A DNA stretch of 64,000 nucleotides from Kribbella sp. VKM Ac-2568 (GCF_004345365.1 NZ_SLVF01000005.1:186001-250000); one strand, 5' to 3'. Counted from the first letter of the stretch, positions 18,820 through 28,324 are shown. The notes: generated from the sequence alone by a model not told the origin. Numbers and translations: made by a program.

Positions 18820-18987
18820 CTCGCTCCATCGTCGCTCGCTGCCGGGGGACTGCTCGTTCTGACACGCCGGATATGGAAGACTTCGGCCCGGCTTGCTCTC
18901 TGTGTCCTTGTGTGTCGTACCTCGCGGTGGATCAGGGCGGACCACCGGGTACCGTCGGGTGGAATCAGTCTGGAGGTCAAGAGTTAG

Positions 18988-20316
18988 ATGACCGGTTCCC
19001 ACCGCGCCCCGCGGGGCGGCAGTCGTGCCGCCGCCCGGGAGGCGCGTCGCCAGCAGGCGCGGCGCAGGAACCAGTTGATCGGCGCGGGAGTAGCCGTGCT
19101 GGTCCTGGTCGGCGGCGGTGGCATCGCCGCCGTGAACGCCTTCGGCGGCGACGGCTCCGCCGGCGAGGCCAAGTCGAGCGGCGGCGACGACAAGTCGGGC
19201 GGCGCCTCGAAGATGTTGTCCGACGCCAAGGTCCTGCTCGACGGGCCGGCCGCCAAGCCGCTGTCCGCGACCGGCGTCTGGACGGTCGCCGGCACGGCCG
19301 ACGGCAGCAGCGCGCCTGACCGTTCCTTCGTCTGCCAGTCGCAGCGGTTCGCGGATCCGGCCGGTATCCGGACGTGGGTGCGCAACTTCAAGAACGCCAC
19401 CACCAAGGACACCGCGGTTCAGTACCTCGAGGTCTCCAACGACGCGGCCGCCGCCGGCAAGGCCTACACCACGATCCTCGGCTGGCTCAGCCAGTGCGCG
19501 ACCCCGCAGTACCGGCTGATCTCCAGCTACAGCACCACCGGGCTCGGCGACAAGGGCGTCGTCGCGGTGTTCGGACAGCCCGGCGAGAAGATCAACAAGT
19601 ACCGGACGGTCAGCGTGTCCACCGCCGGGCAGACGACGATGGTGATGGAGCACGACAGCACCGGCAAGGTGGCCCCGAAGCCGTACGGCGTGATGGGTGC
19701 CGCGAGCGCCGGGCTGAAGCGGATCTGCGCCGAGGCCGAGTGCACCACGGGCACCCCGGCCGCCAGGGTCGCTCTGCTCCCCACCTCCGAGCCGGCCGGC
19801 TTCATGGCCCCGATCGACCTGCCGATCCTGGACAGCATCGACACCCCCTGGGTCAGCGCCGCCAGCACCACCCGGAACGGCACCGGCTGCGAGAAGATCG
19901 ACCTGAAGAAGGCCAGGGCGGCGAAGTACAAGTCGCAGACGTACGTCGCGCCGGACGCCAAGGTGCCGACCGAGTTCGGCCTGGACACGATGGTCGCGAA
20001 GTTCGCCACCCCGGTCGCGACGAGCACCTTCGTCACCGGGATCCGCAAGAACGTGGACAACTGCAAGAAGACCACCTCCAACGCGACCGTGAAGGCGACC
20101 GGCACACTGGCGCTGCCCAGCATCAAGGGCGAGAGCTGGCGGGCCTCCTACGACACCGGTGGCGGCAAGATCTTCACCTACCGGATCGGCATTGCGGCCA
20201 CGGGGGACCGCGCCGTCTACATCCTCTACCCGGTGCTGAAGAACCTCGACATCAGCGACACCGCGTTCAACGAGGTGCTGGTCCGCGCCGCCGAACGCTC
20301 CGCCACCTTCAAGTAG
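18988..20316 (+). CDS. Membrane-anchored extracytoplasmic protein, PknH-sensor-like
   Basis: 442 residues. An Arg-rich cytoplasmic N-terminus (REARRQQARRRNQL) precedes one membrane helix (IGAGVAVLVLVGGGGIAAV), then a Gly/Ser/Lys linker and a large extracytoplasmic region. Two related globular halves are likely (about 75-230 and 260-442). The first, around KDTAVQYLEVSNDAAAAGKA and WLSQCATPQYRL, resembles the PknH-type sensor domain, and Cys residues are well spaced for disulphides. No enzyme motif is seen. GGAGG lies 11 bases before ATG 18988. It faces sucD across a double hairpin. Sensor or ligand-binding function is inference. Confidence 0.75.
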   Translation: MTGSHRAPRGGSRAAAREARRQQARRRNQLIGAGVAVLVLVGGGGIAAVNAFGGDGSAGEAKSSGGDDKSGGASKMLSDAKVLLDGPAAKPLSATGVWTVAGTADGSSAPDRSFVCQSQRFADPAGIRTWVRNFKNATTKDTAVQYLEVSNDAAAAGKAYTTILGWLSQCATPQYRLISSYSTTGLGDKGVVAVFGQPGEKINKYRTVSVSTAGQTTMVMEHDSTGKVAPKPYGVMGAASAGLKRICAEAECTTGTPAARVALLPTSEPAGFMAPIDLPILDSIDTPWVSAASTTRNGTGCEKIDLKKARAAKYKSQTYVAPDAKVPTEFGLDTMVAKFATPVATSTFVTGIRKNVDNCKKTTSNATVKATGTLALPSIKGESWRASYDTGGGKIFTYRIGIAATGDRAVYILYPVLKNLDISDTAFNEVLVRAAERSATFK

Positions 20317-20378
20317 CCCCTGTACTCCGGGCGCCGGAGTACAGGGGAACGAAGTGGCCCCCGGGGATCCCGGGGGCC
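20317..20378. terminator. Double hairpin terminator between convergent genes
   Basis: The first stem is 14 bp: CCCCTGTACTCCGG at 20317-20330 pairs with 20334-20347 over a 3-base loop. The second is 10 bp: GGCCCCCGGG at 20356-20365 pairs with CCCGGGGGCC at 20369-20378. Together they separate the 18988 gene from sucD and could serve both. Confidence 0.85.
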
Positions 20379-20407
20379 GTTCGTGCGTGCTGGGTGTGCT
20401 GTTTGTG

Positions 20408-21298
20408 TTACTTGGTCAGCGACAGCATGATCTCGCGCATCAGGTTGGCGGTCTCGGTCGGAGTCTTGCCGACCTTGACGCCGACGGCCTCGAGGGCCTC
20501 CTGCTTGGCGGCCGCGGTGCCCGAGGAGCCGGACACGATGGCGCCGGCGTGGCCCATCGTCTTGCCCTCGGGGGCGGTGAAGCCGGCCACGTAGCCGACG
20601 ACCGGCTTGGTGACGTTGTCCTTGATGAACGCCGCCGCCCGCTCCTCGGCGTCGCCGCCGATCTCGCCGATCATCACGATCGCGTCGGTGTCCGGGTCGT
20701 CCTGGAACGCCTGCAGCGCGTCGATGTGCGTCGTCCCGATGATCGGGTCGCCGCCGATGCCGATCGCGCTGGAGAAGCCGATGTCGCTCAGCTCGTACAT
20801 CATCTGGTAGGTCAGCGTGCCCGACTTCGACACCAGGCCGATCCGGCCGGCGCCGGCGATGTTCGCCGGGATGATGCCGGCGTTGGCCTCGCCGGGGGTG
20901 ATGATGCCCGGGCAGTTCGGCCCGATGATCCGGGTGGTGCCGGAGGCCTGCGCGTGCGCGAAGAACGCGGCGGTGTCGTGCACCGGCACGCCCTCGGTGA
21001 TCACCACGACGAGCGGGATGCCCGCGTCGATCGCCTCGATCACGGCGCCCTTGGTGAACTTCGGCGGCACGAAGACGACCGACACGTCGGCGCCGGTCTC
21101 CTTGACGGCCTCGTCGACCGAGCCGAAGACCGGCACCGCCTGGCCGTTGAAGTCGACCGACTGGCCGCCCTTGCCCGGGGTCACGCCACCGACGATGTTG
21201 GTGCCGGAGGCAAGCATCCGGGTGGTGTGCTTGGTGCCCTCCGAGCCGGTCATACCCTGGACGATGACCTTGCTGTCCTTGGTCAGGAAGATAGACAT
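20408..21298 (-). CDS. sucD: Succinyl-CoA synthetase alpha subunit
   Basis: TCA cycle, succinyl-CoA + NDP + Pi to succinate + NTP + CoA; 296 residues. The CoA-binding Rossmann domain begins [15 protein letters not shown], with [13 protein letters not shown] in the middle. [19 protein letters not shown] carries the phosphorylated histidine. It lies 12 bases downstream of sucC and is co-transcribed with it. Confidence 0.98.
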   Translation of the reverse strand: MSIFLTKDSKVIVQGMTGSEGTKHTTRMLASGTNIVGGVTPGKGGQSVDFNGQAVPVFGSVDEAVKETGADVSVVFVPPKFTKGAVIEAIDAGIPLVVVITEGVPVHDTAAFFAHAQASGTTRIIGPNCPGIITPGEANAGIIPANIAGAGRIGLVSKSGTLTYQMMYELSDIGFSSAIGIGGDPIIGTTHIDALQAFQDDPDTDAIVMIGEIGGDAEERAAAFIKDNVTKPVVGYVAGFTAPEGKTMGHAGAIVSGSSGTAAAKQEALEAVGVKVGKTPTETANLMREIMLSLTK

Positions 21299-21310
21299 TT
21301 CAGCGATCCC

Positions 21311-22483
21311 TTACTTCGCAGCCAGCTCGGCGGCCCGCTTGGCGGCGCCGTCCATCGTGTCGACCCGCTCGAGTCCGGCCAGGCCGGCCTCGTCGAGGAT
21401 CCGGCGGCCCTCCTCGGCGTTGTTGCCGTCCAGCCGCACGACCAGCGGCTTGCTCACGTGCTCGTTGCGGCCGGCCAGCAGCTCGAACGCCTGCACGATG
21501 CCGTTCGCGACCGCGTCACAGGCGGTGATGCCGCCGAAGACGTTCACGAACACGCTCTCCACCTGCGGGTCGGAGATGATGATCTCCAGGCCGTTCGCCA
21601 TCACCTCGGCGGAAGCGCCGCCGCCGATGTCGAGGAAGTTGGCCGGCTTGACGCCGCCGAACTCTTCACCGGCGTAGGCGACCACGTCGAGGGTCGACAT
21701 GACCAGGCCGGCGCCGTTGCCGATGATGCCGACGGAACCGTCGAGCTTCACGTAGTTCAGGCCCTTGGCCTTCGCCATGGCCTCCAGCGGATCCTCGGCG
21801 GAGGAGTCGGCGAACTCGGCGAACTCCGGGTGCCGGAAGTCGGCGTTCTCGTCCAGGCTGACCTTGCCGTCCAGCGCCTCGACGTTGCCGTCCTTGAGCT
21901 TGACCAGCGGGTTCACCTCGACCAGCGTCGCGTCCTCGGCCAGGAAGACCTCGTACAGCTTGACGATCTCCGGGGCGACGGCGTCGATCACGTCGGCCGG
22001 GTAACCGGCCTGGGTGGCGATCTCGCGCGCCTTGGCCTCGTCCACCCCGGTGGCCGGGTCGATGGAGATCTTGGCGACCGCGTCGGGGTTCGTGTGCGCG
22101 ACCTCCTCGATCTCCATGCCGCCGGCGGCGGAGGCGATGCACAGGTAGTTGCGGTTGGCGCGGTCGATCAGGAAGGAGAAGTAGTACTCCTCGGCGATCG
22201 CCGCGGCCGGCACGATGTTCAGGGTCTTGACGATGTGACCCTTGATGTCCAGGCCCAGGATCTCGCGGGCCTTCTCCTCCGCCTCGCCGGGCGAGGACGC
22301 CAGCTTGACGCCGCCGGCCTTGCCGCGGCCGCCGGTCAGCACCTGGGCCTTCACGACCACCGTGCCGCCGAGCTTCTCGGCCGCCGCGCGGGCTTCCTCG
22401 GGCGTGTGGACGACTTCACCCACCGTCGTCCGTACACCGTGCTTGGCGAAGACAGTCTTCGCCTGGTACTCCATCAAGTCCAC
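21311..22483 (-). CDS. sucC: ADP-forming succinyl-CoA synthetase beta subunit
   Basis: The nucleotide-binding partner of SucD; 390 residues. The ATP-grasp domain holds [33 protein letters not shown] and [13 protein letters not shown]; the ligase domain holds [17 protein letters not shown] and [16 protein letters not shown] 22483 gives [17 protein letters not shown], the family N-terminus, with AGGGA 8 bases upstream. The earlier in-frame start at 22546 adds Arg-rich sequence lying in the promoter and is rejected. Confidence 0.97.
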   Translation of the reverse strand: MDLMEYQAKTVFAKHGVRTTVGEVVHTPEEARAAAEKLGGTVVVKAQVLTGGRGKAGGVKLASSPGEAEEKAREILGLDIKGHIVKTLNIVPAAAIAEEYYFSFLIDRANRNYLCIASAAGGMEIEEVAHTNPDAVAKISIDPATGVDEAKAREIATQAGYPADVIDAVAPEIVKLYEVFLAEDATLVEVNPLVKLKDGNVEALDGKVSLDENADFRHPEFAEFADSSAEDPLEAMAKAKGLNYVKLDGSVGIIGNGAGLVMSTLDVVAYAGEEFGGVKPANFLDIGGGASAEVMANGLEIIISDPQVESVFVNVFGGITACDAVANGIVQAFELLAGRNEHVSKPLVVRLDGNNAEEGRRILDEAGLAGLERVDTMDGAAKRAAELAAK

Positions 22484-22665
22484 GACTGTGGTCCCTCTCT
22501 CGCCTGTTCGAGTTGGGCCGCGGCGGGCTGCGGTGCGGAGAGGCACGGTCGCCGGCGCGTTCCGTCGGCCTGAGACTAGCCACCTCGGTGCCCGGCGCGA
22601 CAGTCGGGGTACACGCTGAGACGACCGTCACAGCACCCTTGCGGCTGCGTGAAAGGCTGGATCAC

Positions 22666-24306
22666 ATGACAGAACCTTCGACCAGACCAGTTGACGACTG
22701 GTGGCGTAGTGCCGTCGTCTACCAGGTTTACCCGCGGTCATTCTCCGACGCGAACGGTGACGGCACCGGCGACGTGACCGGGATCCGGGCCCGGCTGCCC
22801 TACCTGGCCGATCTCGGCGTCGACGCGATCTGGATCAGTCCGTGGTACCCGTCCCCGCTGCTCGACGGCGGCTACGACGTGGCCGACTACCGCGACATCA
22901 ACCCGATGTTCGGCACGCTGGCGGACGCGGACGCGCTGATCGAGGAGGCGCACGCGCTCGGGCTGCGGATCCTGATCGACCTGGTGCCGAACCACTGCTC
23001 CTGGGAGCACCCGTGGTTCAAGGCCGCGCTGGCCGCCGGCAAGGGCTCGCCCGAGCGGGACCGGTTCTGGTTCCGTGACAGCTTGCCGAACGGTCAGCCG
23101 CCGACGAACTGGCCGTCCGCCTTCGGTGGGCCGGCCTGGCAGCAGATCGACGACGGCCAGTGGTACCTGCACCTGTTCGACAACTCGCAGCCGGACTGGA
23201 ACTGGGACCACCCGGACGTGATCGCCGAGTTCGACTCGATCCTGCGGTTCTGGTTCGACCGCGGCGTCGACGGCTTCCGGATCGACGTGGCCGACTCGAT
23301 GGCCAAGGACGCGACGCTGCCCGACGTCTCGCTGCACAATGGCGAGCCGACCCACGAGAAGTACGTCGGCCACCCGTACTACGACCAGCCCGGCGTGCAC
23401 CTGATCCACCAGCGCTGGCGCGCGATCGCCGACGAGTACGCTGACACGCCGCAGGGGCCGCGGGTGTTCGTCGCCGAGGCCTGGCTGTCCCCGGCGGAGC
23501 GGCTCGCGCAGTACGTCCGGCAGCACGAGTTGCACTCCGCGTTCAACTTCGACGTCCTGCAGTGTCCGTGGGACGCCAAGGCGCTCCGCGACGTCATCGA
23601 CCACACCACCGAGAACCTGTGGGCCGTCGGGGCTCCGGCGACCTGGGTGCTGAGCAACCACGACACCATCCGGCACCGCACCCGGTACGGGCGTGACCAG
23701 CGCGAGGCCCTCGCCCCTGCGGGCACAGTGGCGACCGATCTCGAGCTCGGTCGACGCCGGGCCAGGGCGGCGGCTCTCCTAGAGCTGGCGCTCCCGGGTG
23801 GCGCGTACGTCTACCAAGGGGACGAGCTCGGCCTGCCGGAAGTCGAGGACCTGCCTGAAGAGGTCCTGGACGACCCGACCTGGAGGCGGTCGGGGCACAG
23901 CCGGCGTGGCCGTGACGGCTGCCGGGTGCCGGTCCCCTGGAGCGGCAGCGAACCGCCGTACGGGTTCGGTCCTGGCGAGGGGCAGCCGTGGTTGCCGCAG
24001 CCGGCCGACTGGGCTCCGCTGACCGCCGAGGCCGAGGCGAGCGACCCGGAGAGCCACCTGGCTCTCTACCGGGCGGCGCTGCGCGTCCGGCGTGAGCAGG
24101 AAGCCCTCGGCGAGGGCCGGATGACGTGGGACGAGGATGCTCCCGCCGGGGTGCTGTCCTTCACCCGCGACCCGGGCTTCCGCTGCGTGGTGAACCTCGG
24201 GGAGCAGACGATCGAACTGCCGGACTCCGCTGAAGTACTGCTCTCCAGCGAACCGCTGGTCGACGGCAAACTACCGGCCGACGCCTCTGTCTGGCTGCAG
24301 GTCTGA
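22666..24306 (+). CDS. GH13 alpha-glucosidase (oligo-1,6-glucosidase type)
   Basis: Cytoplasmic retaining glycosidase that should release glucose from alpha-glucosides brought in by the adjacent importer; 546 residues. The (beta/alpha)8 barrel starts WWRSAVVYQVYPRSFSD. Catalytic residues are Asp207 (FRIDVADSMAK), Glu271 (VFVAEAWLSP) and Asp333 (LSNHDTIRHRT). DLVPNHCS is conserved region I. Val at the residue after the nucleophile Asp fits the alpha-1,4/1,6-glucosidase group rather than amylases. There is no signal peptide. ATG 22666 has GAAAGG 9 bases upstream. It is divergent from sucC and convergent with the sugar ABC operon. Confidence 0.93.
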   Translation: MTEPSTRPVDDWWRSAVVYQVYPRSFSDANGDGTGDVTGIRARLPYLADLGVDAIWISPWYPSPLLDGGYDVADYRDINPMFGTLADADALIEEAHALGLRILIDLVPNHCSWEHPWFKAALAAGKGSPERDRFWFRDSLPNGQPPTNWPSAFGGPAWQQIDDGQWYLHLFDNSQPDWNWDHPDVIAEFDSILRFWFDRGVDGFRIDVADSMAKDATLPDVSLHNGEPTHEKYVGHPYYDQPGVHLIHQRWRAIADEYADTPQGPRVFVAEAWLSPAERLAQYVRQHELHSAFNFDVLQCPWDAKALRDVIDHTTENLWAVGAPATWVLSNHDTIRHRTRYGRDQREALAPAGTVATDLELGRRRARAAALLELALPGGAYVYQGDELGLPEVEDLPEEVLDDPTWRRSGHSRRGRDGCRVPVPWSGSEPPYGFGPGEGQPWLPQPADWAPLTAEAEASDPESHLALYRAALRVRREQEALGEGRMTWDEDAPAGVLSFTRDPGFRCVVNLGEQTIELPDSAEVLLSSEPLVDGKLPADASVWLQV

Positions 24307-24320
24307 CCATCCAGTGATGA

Positions 24321-24362
24321 ATGAAGAGGGCTGGAACCGTTGCCGGTTCCAGCCCTCTTCAT
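24321..24362. terminator. Bidirectional terminator
   Basis: A perfect 19-bp stem, 24321-24339 against 24344-24362, with a 4-base loop (TTGC). It lies between the alpha-glucosidase stop and the stop of the convergent microprotein gene, and should end transcription from both sides. Confidence 0.92.
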
Positions 24363-24378
24363 CTGTTCTCACTGCTGT

Positions 24379-24522
24379 CTAGCGCCTGTCCCGATCGCGT
24401 CGGTCCTGCTCTTCCCGATCGCGACGGTCCCGGTCTTCTCGGTCCCGGCGGTCCTGTTCCTCGCGGTCCCGGCGGTCCCGATCTTCCCGGTCCCGACGGT
24501 TTCGCTCGTCTCCGTAGCTCAT
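24379..24522 (-). CDS. 47-residue Arg/Asp/Glu repeat microprotein
   Basis: A small ORF with a strong ribosome binding site (GGAGGTG, about 5 bases before ATG 24522). After MSYGDERN the protein is two exact copies of the 16-residue unit RRDREDRDRRDREEQD followed by RRDRDRR. It contains almost only Arg, Asp, Glu and Gln, with mixed and alternating charges. Sequences of this kind (RD repeats) occur in eukaryotic RNA-binding factors and are usually disordered or helical; I know of no bacterial function. It is the last gene of the sugar ABC operon, 60 bases after the MalG-type permease, and ends just before a 19-bp hairpin. I cannot assign a function. Confidence 0.65.
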   Translation of the reverse strand: MSYGDERNRRDREDRDRRDREEQDRRDREDRDRRDREEQDRRDRDRR

Positions 24523-24582
24523 CTCACACCTCCGACCTCACGGCAGCGACGATACGCCACCTTCAGCCCGTCGGTACCGCTG

Positions 24583-25464
24583 CTACTTGACGCCACCGGC
24601 GGTCAGTCCGGCGACGATCCGGCGCTGGAACAGCAGCACGGCGATCACCAGCGGAATGGTCACCACCACACCGGCGGCCATCTGGCTGCCGAACGGTTGG
24701 TCACGTCCCGACGCACCGGTGAACTGCGAGATCACCACGTTGGCGGTCTGGTACTCCTTCTTGTTCACCATGCTCAGCGCGATCAGGAACTCGTTCCAGG
24801 CCGCGATGAAGGTGATGATCGCGGTGGTGAACACACCCGGTGCGGCCAGCGGGAGGATCACCTTGCGGAACGCCTGGGCCGGCGTACAGCCGTCCACCAT
24901 CGCGGCCTGCTCGAGCTCTCGTGGCATTTGTCGGAAGAACGCGGTCAGGAGCCACACCGCCAGTGGCAGCGCGAACGACAGGCTGGGCACGATCATCGCC
25001 TGGTAGGTGTTGATCCAGTCGATGTTGACGAACAGCTTCTTCAGCGGGATCACCAGCGAGATCCCCGGGAACATCGAGGTGACGATGATGATCGCCAGCA
25101 CGAAGTTCTTGCCCCGGAACTCCAGCCGGGCCAGCGTGTAGGCCGCCACCATCCCGATGACCAGCGTCAGGACTGTCACCGTGCCGGCCACGATCAGGCT
25201 GTTCAGCAGACCACGCTGGAACCCGGTGCCGGACTTGAAGACGTCTTTGAAGTTGTCCAGCGAAATGGGCGACGGAATGATCGAGTTGTCGAACTGGTCG
25301 GCCGGCCGCCGCAGCGACGACACCACCATCCAGAAGAACGGCACCAGGCAGTAGAGCACGATCACCGCGACACCGATCAGCGGCAGCCAGCGCCGGTACC
25401 ACGGCGCCTCGGCCGCCTTGACGTCGATCACCCTTGGGGCCTTCTCAGCAACAACAGTCATCAT
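24583..25464 (-). CDS. Sugar ABC transporter permease (MalG type)
   Basis: Inner-membrane subunit of an alpha-glucoside-type importer; 293 residues, six predicted helices beginning WLPLIGVAVIVLYCLVPFFWM. The EAA loop that docks the ATPase reads EQAAMVDGCTPAQAFRKVIL. The ATG overlaps the stop of the MalF-type gene (ATGA). No ATPase gene is present; in actinobacteria such importers usually share a common ATPase (MsiK) encoded elsewhere. Confidence 0.95.
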   Translation of the reverse strand: MMTVVAEKAPRVIDVKAAEAPWYRRWLPLIGVAVIVLYCLVPFFWMVVSSLRRPADQFDNSIIPSPISLDNFKDVFKSGTGFQRGLLNSLIVAGTVTVLTLVIGMVAAYTLARLEFRGKNFVLAIIIVTSMFPGISLVIPLKKLFVNIDWINTYQAMIVPSLSFALPLAVWLLTAFFRQMPRELEQAAMVDGCTPAQAFRKVILPLAAPGVFTTAIITFIAAWNEFLIALSMVNKKEYQTANVVISQFTGASGRDQPFGSQMAAGVVVTIPLVIAVLLFQRRIVAGLTAGGVK

Positions 25465-26528
25465 TCACCTCCTAAGCCGCCACCGGCGGTCAGTCCGGCC
25501 ACCGGAGCGCCTGGGTCCGTCTGCTTGCCCCGGCCTCGCCCGTTCCTGCCGTTCTTCTTCGTCTTCCGCTGGATGGCGTCACCGAACACGTCGGCACCGA
25601 GCAGCTTCACGAACACGTACGCGACCACGGCGACGTAGATGAACAGCAAAGTCGCGTACGCCGCCGCCGGCCCGTACCGGGTCTGGTTGGCTTCGAGGTA
25701 CGCCAGGATCGACAGCGTCTCGACCGACTCCTTGTTCGGGCCGACCAGCACGAACGGCAGGTCGAAGATCCGCAGCGTGTCGAGGATGCGGAACAGCACT
25801 GCCACCAGCAGTGCCGGCTTCACCAGCGGCATGGTGATCCGGGTGAACGTCTGCCAGACGCTGGCGCCGTCCACCTTCGCCGCCTCGTACACGTCGGTCG
25901 GAATCGTCTGCAGGCCCGCGAGCACCAGCAGCCCGATGAACGGCGCGGTCTTCCAGGTGTCGGCGACGATGACCGACAGCACCGACTGCCAGCCCTCGGT
26001 GGACCACAGGATCTGGGTGCCGAGCATCTCGTTGGCGATACCGTCGGCCTGGAAGATCCACTTCCACAGCAGCGCCGAGACGACGGTCGGGATCGCCCAC
26101 GGGACCAGGATGCTGGCCCGCACGATGCCGCGGCCCCTGAACGCCTTGTGCATCACCAGGGCCATCATGACACCCAGCACGGTCTCCAGGACCACACAGG
26201 CGACGGTGAAGAACGTGGTGTTGTAGAAGGCGTTCCAGAATCGGGTCCCGGTCTCGCCGGAGAAGATCGCCGTGTAGTTGTCGAGCCCCACGAACTTGGA
26301 GCCCTGGACGATGAAGCCCGACTCGTCGATCTGTTGACCGCTCGTGTACAGCGACTCGCGCAACGCCGCGAGGATCGGCAACCCGACCACGAGGATCAGC
26401 ACGATCATGGTCGGCGACAGCAGCAGCGCGGCCAGCCGACCGGTTCCCTCGTTGAACGAGGTCTGCCGCTTGGGCTTCTTGGTGGTTTCCGGCGTCGGCC
26501 GCTCTGCGACCGGGGCGGTTGTACTCAC
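25461..26528 (-). CDS. Sugar ABC transporter permease (MalF type)
   Basis: Inner-membrane partner of the downstream permease; 355 residues. A cytoplasmic N-terminus rich in Pro/Lys is followed by six helices, the first LAALLLSPTMIVLILVVGLP. The EAA loop is EAAKVDGASVWQTFTRITM. GTG 26528 is chosen for the ribosome binding site AAGGAGG 5 bases upstream; the earlier in-frame ATG is inside an intergenic hairpin. Confidence 0.95.
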   Translation of the reverse strand: MSTTAPVAERPTPETTKKPKRQTSFNEGTGRLAALLLSPTMIVLILVVGLPILAALRESLYTSGQQIDESGFIVQGSKFVGLDNYTAIFSGETGTRFWNAFYNTTFFTVACVVLETVLGVMMALVMHKAFRGRGIVRASILVPWAIPTVVSALLWKWIFQADGIANEMLGTQILWSTEGWQSVLSVIVADTWKTAPFIGLLVLAGLQTIPTDVYEAAKVDGASVWQTFTRITMPLVKPALLVAVLFRILDTLRIFDLPFVLVGPNKESVETLSILAYLEANQTRYGPAAAYATLLFIYVAVVAYVFVKLLGADVFGDAIQRKTKKNGRNGRGRGKQTDPGAPVAGLTAGGGLGGE

Positions 26529-26544
26529 CTCTGCCTCCTTCTCT

Positions 26545-26609
26545 CTGCCCGCCTGCGGGCAGCGACACGCCGGGGCCGGCACGTAGCTGTGAAGCTGCGC
26601 GCCGGCCCC
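26545..26609 (-). promoter_or_regulatory. Two hairpins between binding-protein and permease genes
   Basis: CTGCCCGC at 26545-26552 pairs with GCGGGCAG at 26555-26562, and GGGGCCGGC at 26572-26580 pairs with GCCGGCCCC at 26601-26609. In sugar ABC operons such structures stabilise the binding-protein mRNA or attenuate read-through, so that more binding protein than permease is made. That role is inferred. Confidence 0.6.
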
Positions 26610-26619
26610 GCCGCTTCGG

Positions 26620-27936
26620 TCATTGCGTGATGAGCGAGCTCAACTTGGTCTGCAGTCCGGCCAACGCGTCCTTCGGCGTCATCGTGCCGGTCAGAGCGCC
26701 GTACGCCGCCTCCTGGATCGCGGTGGTGACGTCGCCGTACTTGACCACCTTCGGCCGCGACTTCGCACTCTCGATCGAGGCCTTCAGCGGAGCCAGGTAC
26801 GGGAACTGCTTGTTCAGCGTGGGGTCGTCGTACAGCGAGGCCCAGGTCGGCGCCTGCGACGTCTTCTCGATGTTCGCCTTCTGCCGCTCCTCGCTGGACA
26901 TGAACTTCATGAAGTCCGCCGCGGTCGCCTTGTTCTTGGCGAACTCCGAGATCGCGTAGTTGTGACCACCCAGGGTGGACACGCCCGCACCGGTCTGGCC
27001 CGGCAGCGGCGCGACGGCGAACTTGCCGGCGATCTTCGACGAGCCGTCCTTCGCCTGTGCCTTCGCGTACACGTACGGCCAGTTGCGGTGGAAGAGCAGG
27101 TTGCCCTCCTGGAACGCCCGGCGGCCTTCCTCTTCCTTGTAGGTGATGGCGGCCTTCGGGATGAAGCCCGTCTTGAAGCCCTCGGTCAGCGCGGTCAGAC
27201 CGGCCAGCGCCTCCGGGGTGTCCACGTTCGGCTTGCCGTCGTCACCGACGACGACTCCACCGGCGCCGTTGACGGCCTCGGAGAAGTTGACGGTCAGGCC
27301 CTCGTACTTCTCGAACTGACCCGAGTAGCAGCCGATGTTCTTGCCCTCTGGCAGTGCCTTCACCTTGGTACAGGCGGTGACCATCTCTTCCCAGGTCTTC
27401 GGCGGCTGCAGACCGGCCTTGTCCAGCAGGTCCTTGCGGTAGTACAGCAGACCGCCGTCGGACGTGACCGGGATGCCGTACAGCTTGTCGCGGTACTTCG
27501 CGGTGTCGACCGTTGACGGCAGCAACTTCCCCAGGTCCGGGAACTCGCTCGGCTGCAACTCGGTGACCCAGCGGTTGGCCGCGAACTCGGCGGTCCAGAC
27601 CACATCCATGTTCAGCACGCTGAACGCGTCGGACTTGTTCTGCGCGTTCGAGATCATCTGCGCGCGCTGCTGGTCCGCGGACTCAGGCAGCTCCGAGACA
27701 GTGACCTTCTCGTCCGGGTGCTGCGAGTTCCACGCGGCGACCTGGTTCGTCAGGTTCCCGGAGGTGTCCTTGCCGGTGGCAAAATTGATCGGGCCGCGAC
27801 CCTCAAGCGCTCCCCCGGTCGAGGTACCTCCGCTGCTCTCATCGTTCCCGCCACCACACGCGGACGCAAGCAGCACAAGACCGCCTGCGACGGCCGCGGC
27901 GACCGCCCTGCGTGTGTGTGATCGTTCAAACCTCAT
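26620..27936 (-). CDS. Sugar ABC transporter substrate-binding lipoprotein
   Basis: Extracytoplasmic, 438 residues. The signal peptide has an Arg-rich start (MRFERSHTRRAVAAA) and a lipobox LLASAC, so the protein is lipid-anchored. The mature part follows the family 1 (MalE-like) pattern, with KDTSGNLTNQVAAWNSQHPD near the N-terminus, DVVWTAEFAANRWV, YGIPVTSDGGLLYYRKDLLD and LGGHNYAISEFAKNK. The neighbouring alpha-glucosidase suggests alpha-glucosides such as trehalose, maltose or related oligosaccharides as ligand. ATG 27936 is set by the signal peptide; longer frames are promoter. Confidence 0.93.
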   Translation of the reverse strand: MRFERSHTRRAVAAAVAGGLVLLASACGGGNDESSGGTSTGGALEGRGPINFATGKDTSGNLTNQVAAWNSQHPDEKVTVSELPESADQQRAQMISNAQNKSDAFSVLNMDVVWTAEFAANRWVTELQPSEFPDLGKLLPSTVDTAKYRDKLYGIPVTSDGGLLYYRKDLLDKAGLQPPKTWEEMVTACTKVKALPEGKNIGCYSGQFEKYEGLTVNFSEAVNGAGGVVVGDDGKPNVDTPEALAGLTALTEGFKTGFIPKAAITYKEEEGRRAFQEGNLLFHRNWPYVYAKAQAKDGSSKIAGKFAVAPLPGQTGAGVSTLGGHNYAISEFAKNKATAADFMKFMSSEERQKANIEKTSQAPTWASLYDDPTLNKQFPYLAPLKASIESAKSRPKVVKYGDVTTAIQEAAYGALTGTMTPKDALAGLQTKLSSLITQ

Positions 27937-28032
27937 CGTGTACCTGCCCTCTCCCGATGCGACATCGCTTGATCCTGCGCCGGCCGTTCGCAGTCCCCCA
28001 CCGCCCTGCGAGTGGCCTTCTCCGGACAGTAA

Positions 28033-28081
28033 CCGAGATCGGGGGCGATGTGTCCTGAGCCACACACGTTGCCGATCTCCG
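28033..28081 (-). promoter_or_regulatory. Inverted repeat in the 5' leader of the sugar ABC operon
   Basis: CCGAGATCGG (28033-28042) and CCGATCTCCG (28072-28081) pair except near one end, and an inner TGTGT / ACACA pair (28049-28053, 28062-28066) sits inside. It lies about 100-145 bases upstream of the binding-protein start. It could be an operator or an mRNA structure. Confidence 0.4.
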
Positions 28082-28154
28082 TAGAAAGACGGAGGAACGC
28101 ATGGCTGTATGCGACCGCGATTCGACACCGCGCACAACCAGGTGTTTCTTAACG

Positions 28155-28171
28155 ATTCGGTATTACCGATT
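28155..28171. promoter_or_regulatory. Operator-like palindrome for the sugar ABC operon
   Basis: ATTCGGTA (28155-28162), one base, TACCGATT (28164-28171), in a locally AT-rich stretch that also has TTGTTAC on the minus strand at 28173-28179 as a possible -35. A LacI- or ROK-type sugar repressor is the obvious candidate; none is encoded nearby. Confidence 0.5.
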
Positions 28172-28281
28172 AGTAACAAGCGTCTGGAGGGCAGGAATCA
28201 CCGGATCGGCTGCACAAAGTCGCCGACACGCTCCGGAGCGGATCCGTCGCATGGCGCGCTGCGGCCGGGCGCGTCGCAAGC

Positions 28282-28308
28282 CCCCGCAGGATCAGGCTGC
28301 CTGCGGGG
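28282..28308 (-). terminator. Hairpin terminator after icmB
   Basis: CCCCGCAGG (28282-28290) pairs with CCTGCGGGG (28300-28308) across a 9-base loop, just downstream of the icmB stop on the minus strand. Confidence 0.75.
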
Positions 28309-28324
28309 TCAGGATTCCTGGCGG

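Noticed and set aside
20354..22573. Very long plus-strand frame opposite sucD-sucC
   Set aside because: Antisense to sucCD; no ribosome binding site or family similarity.
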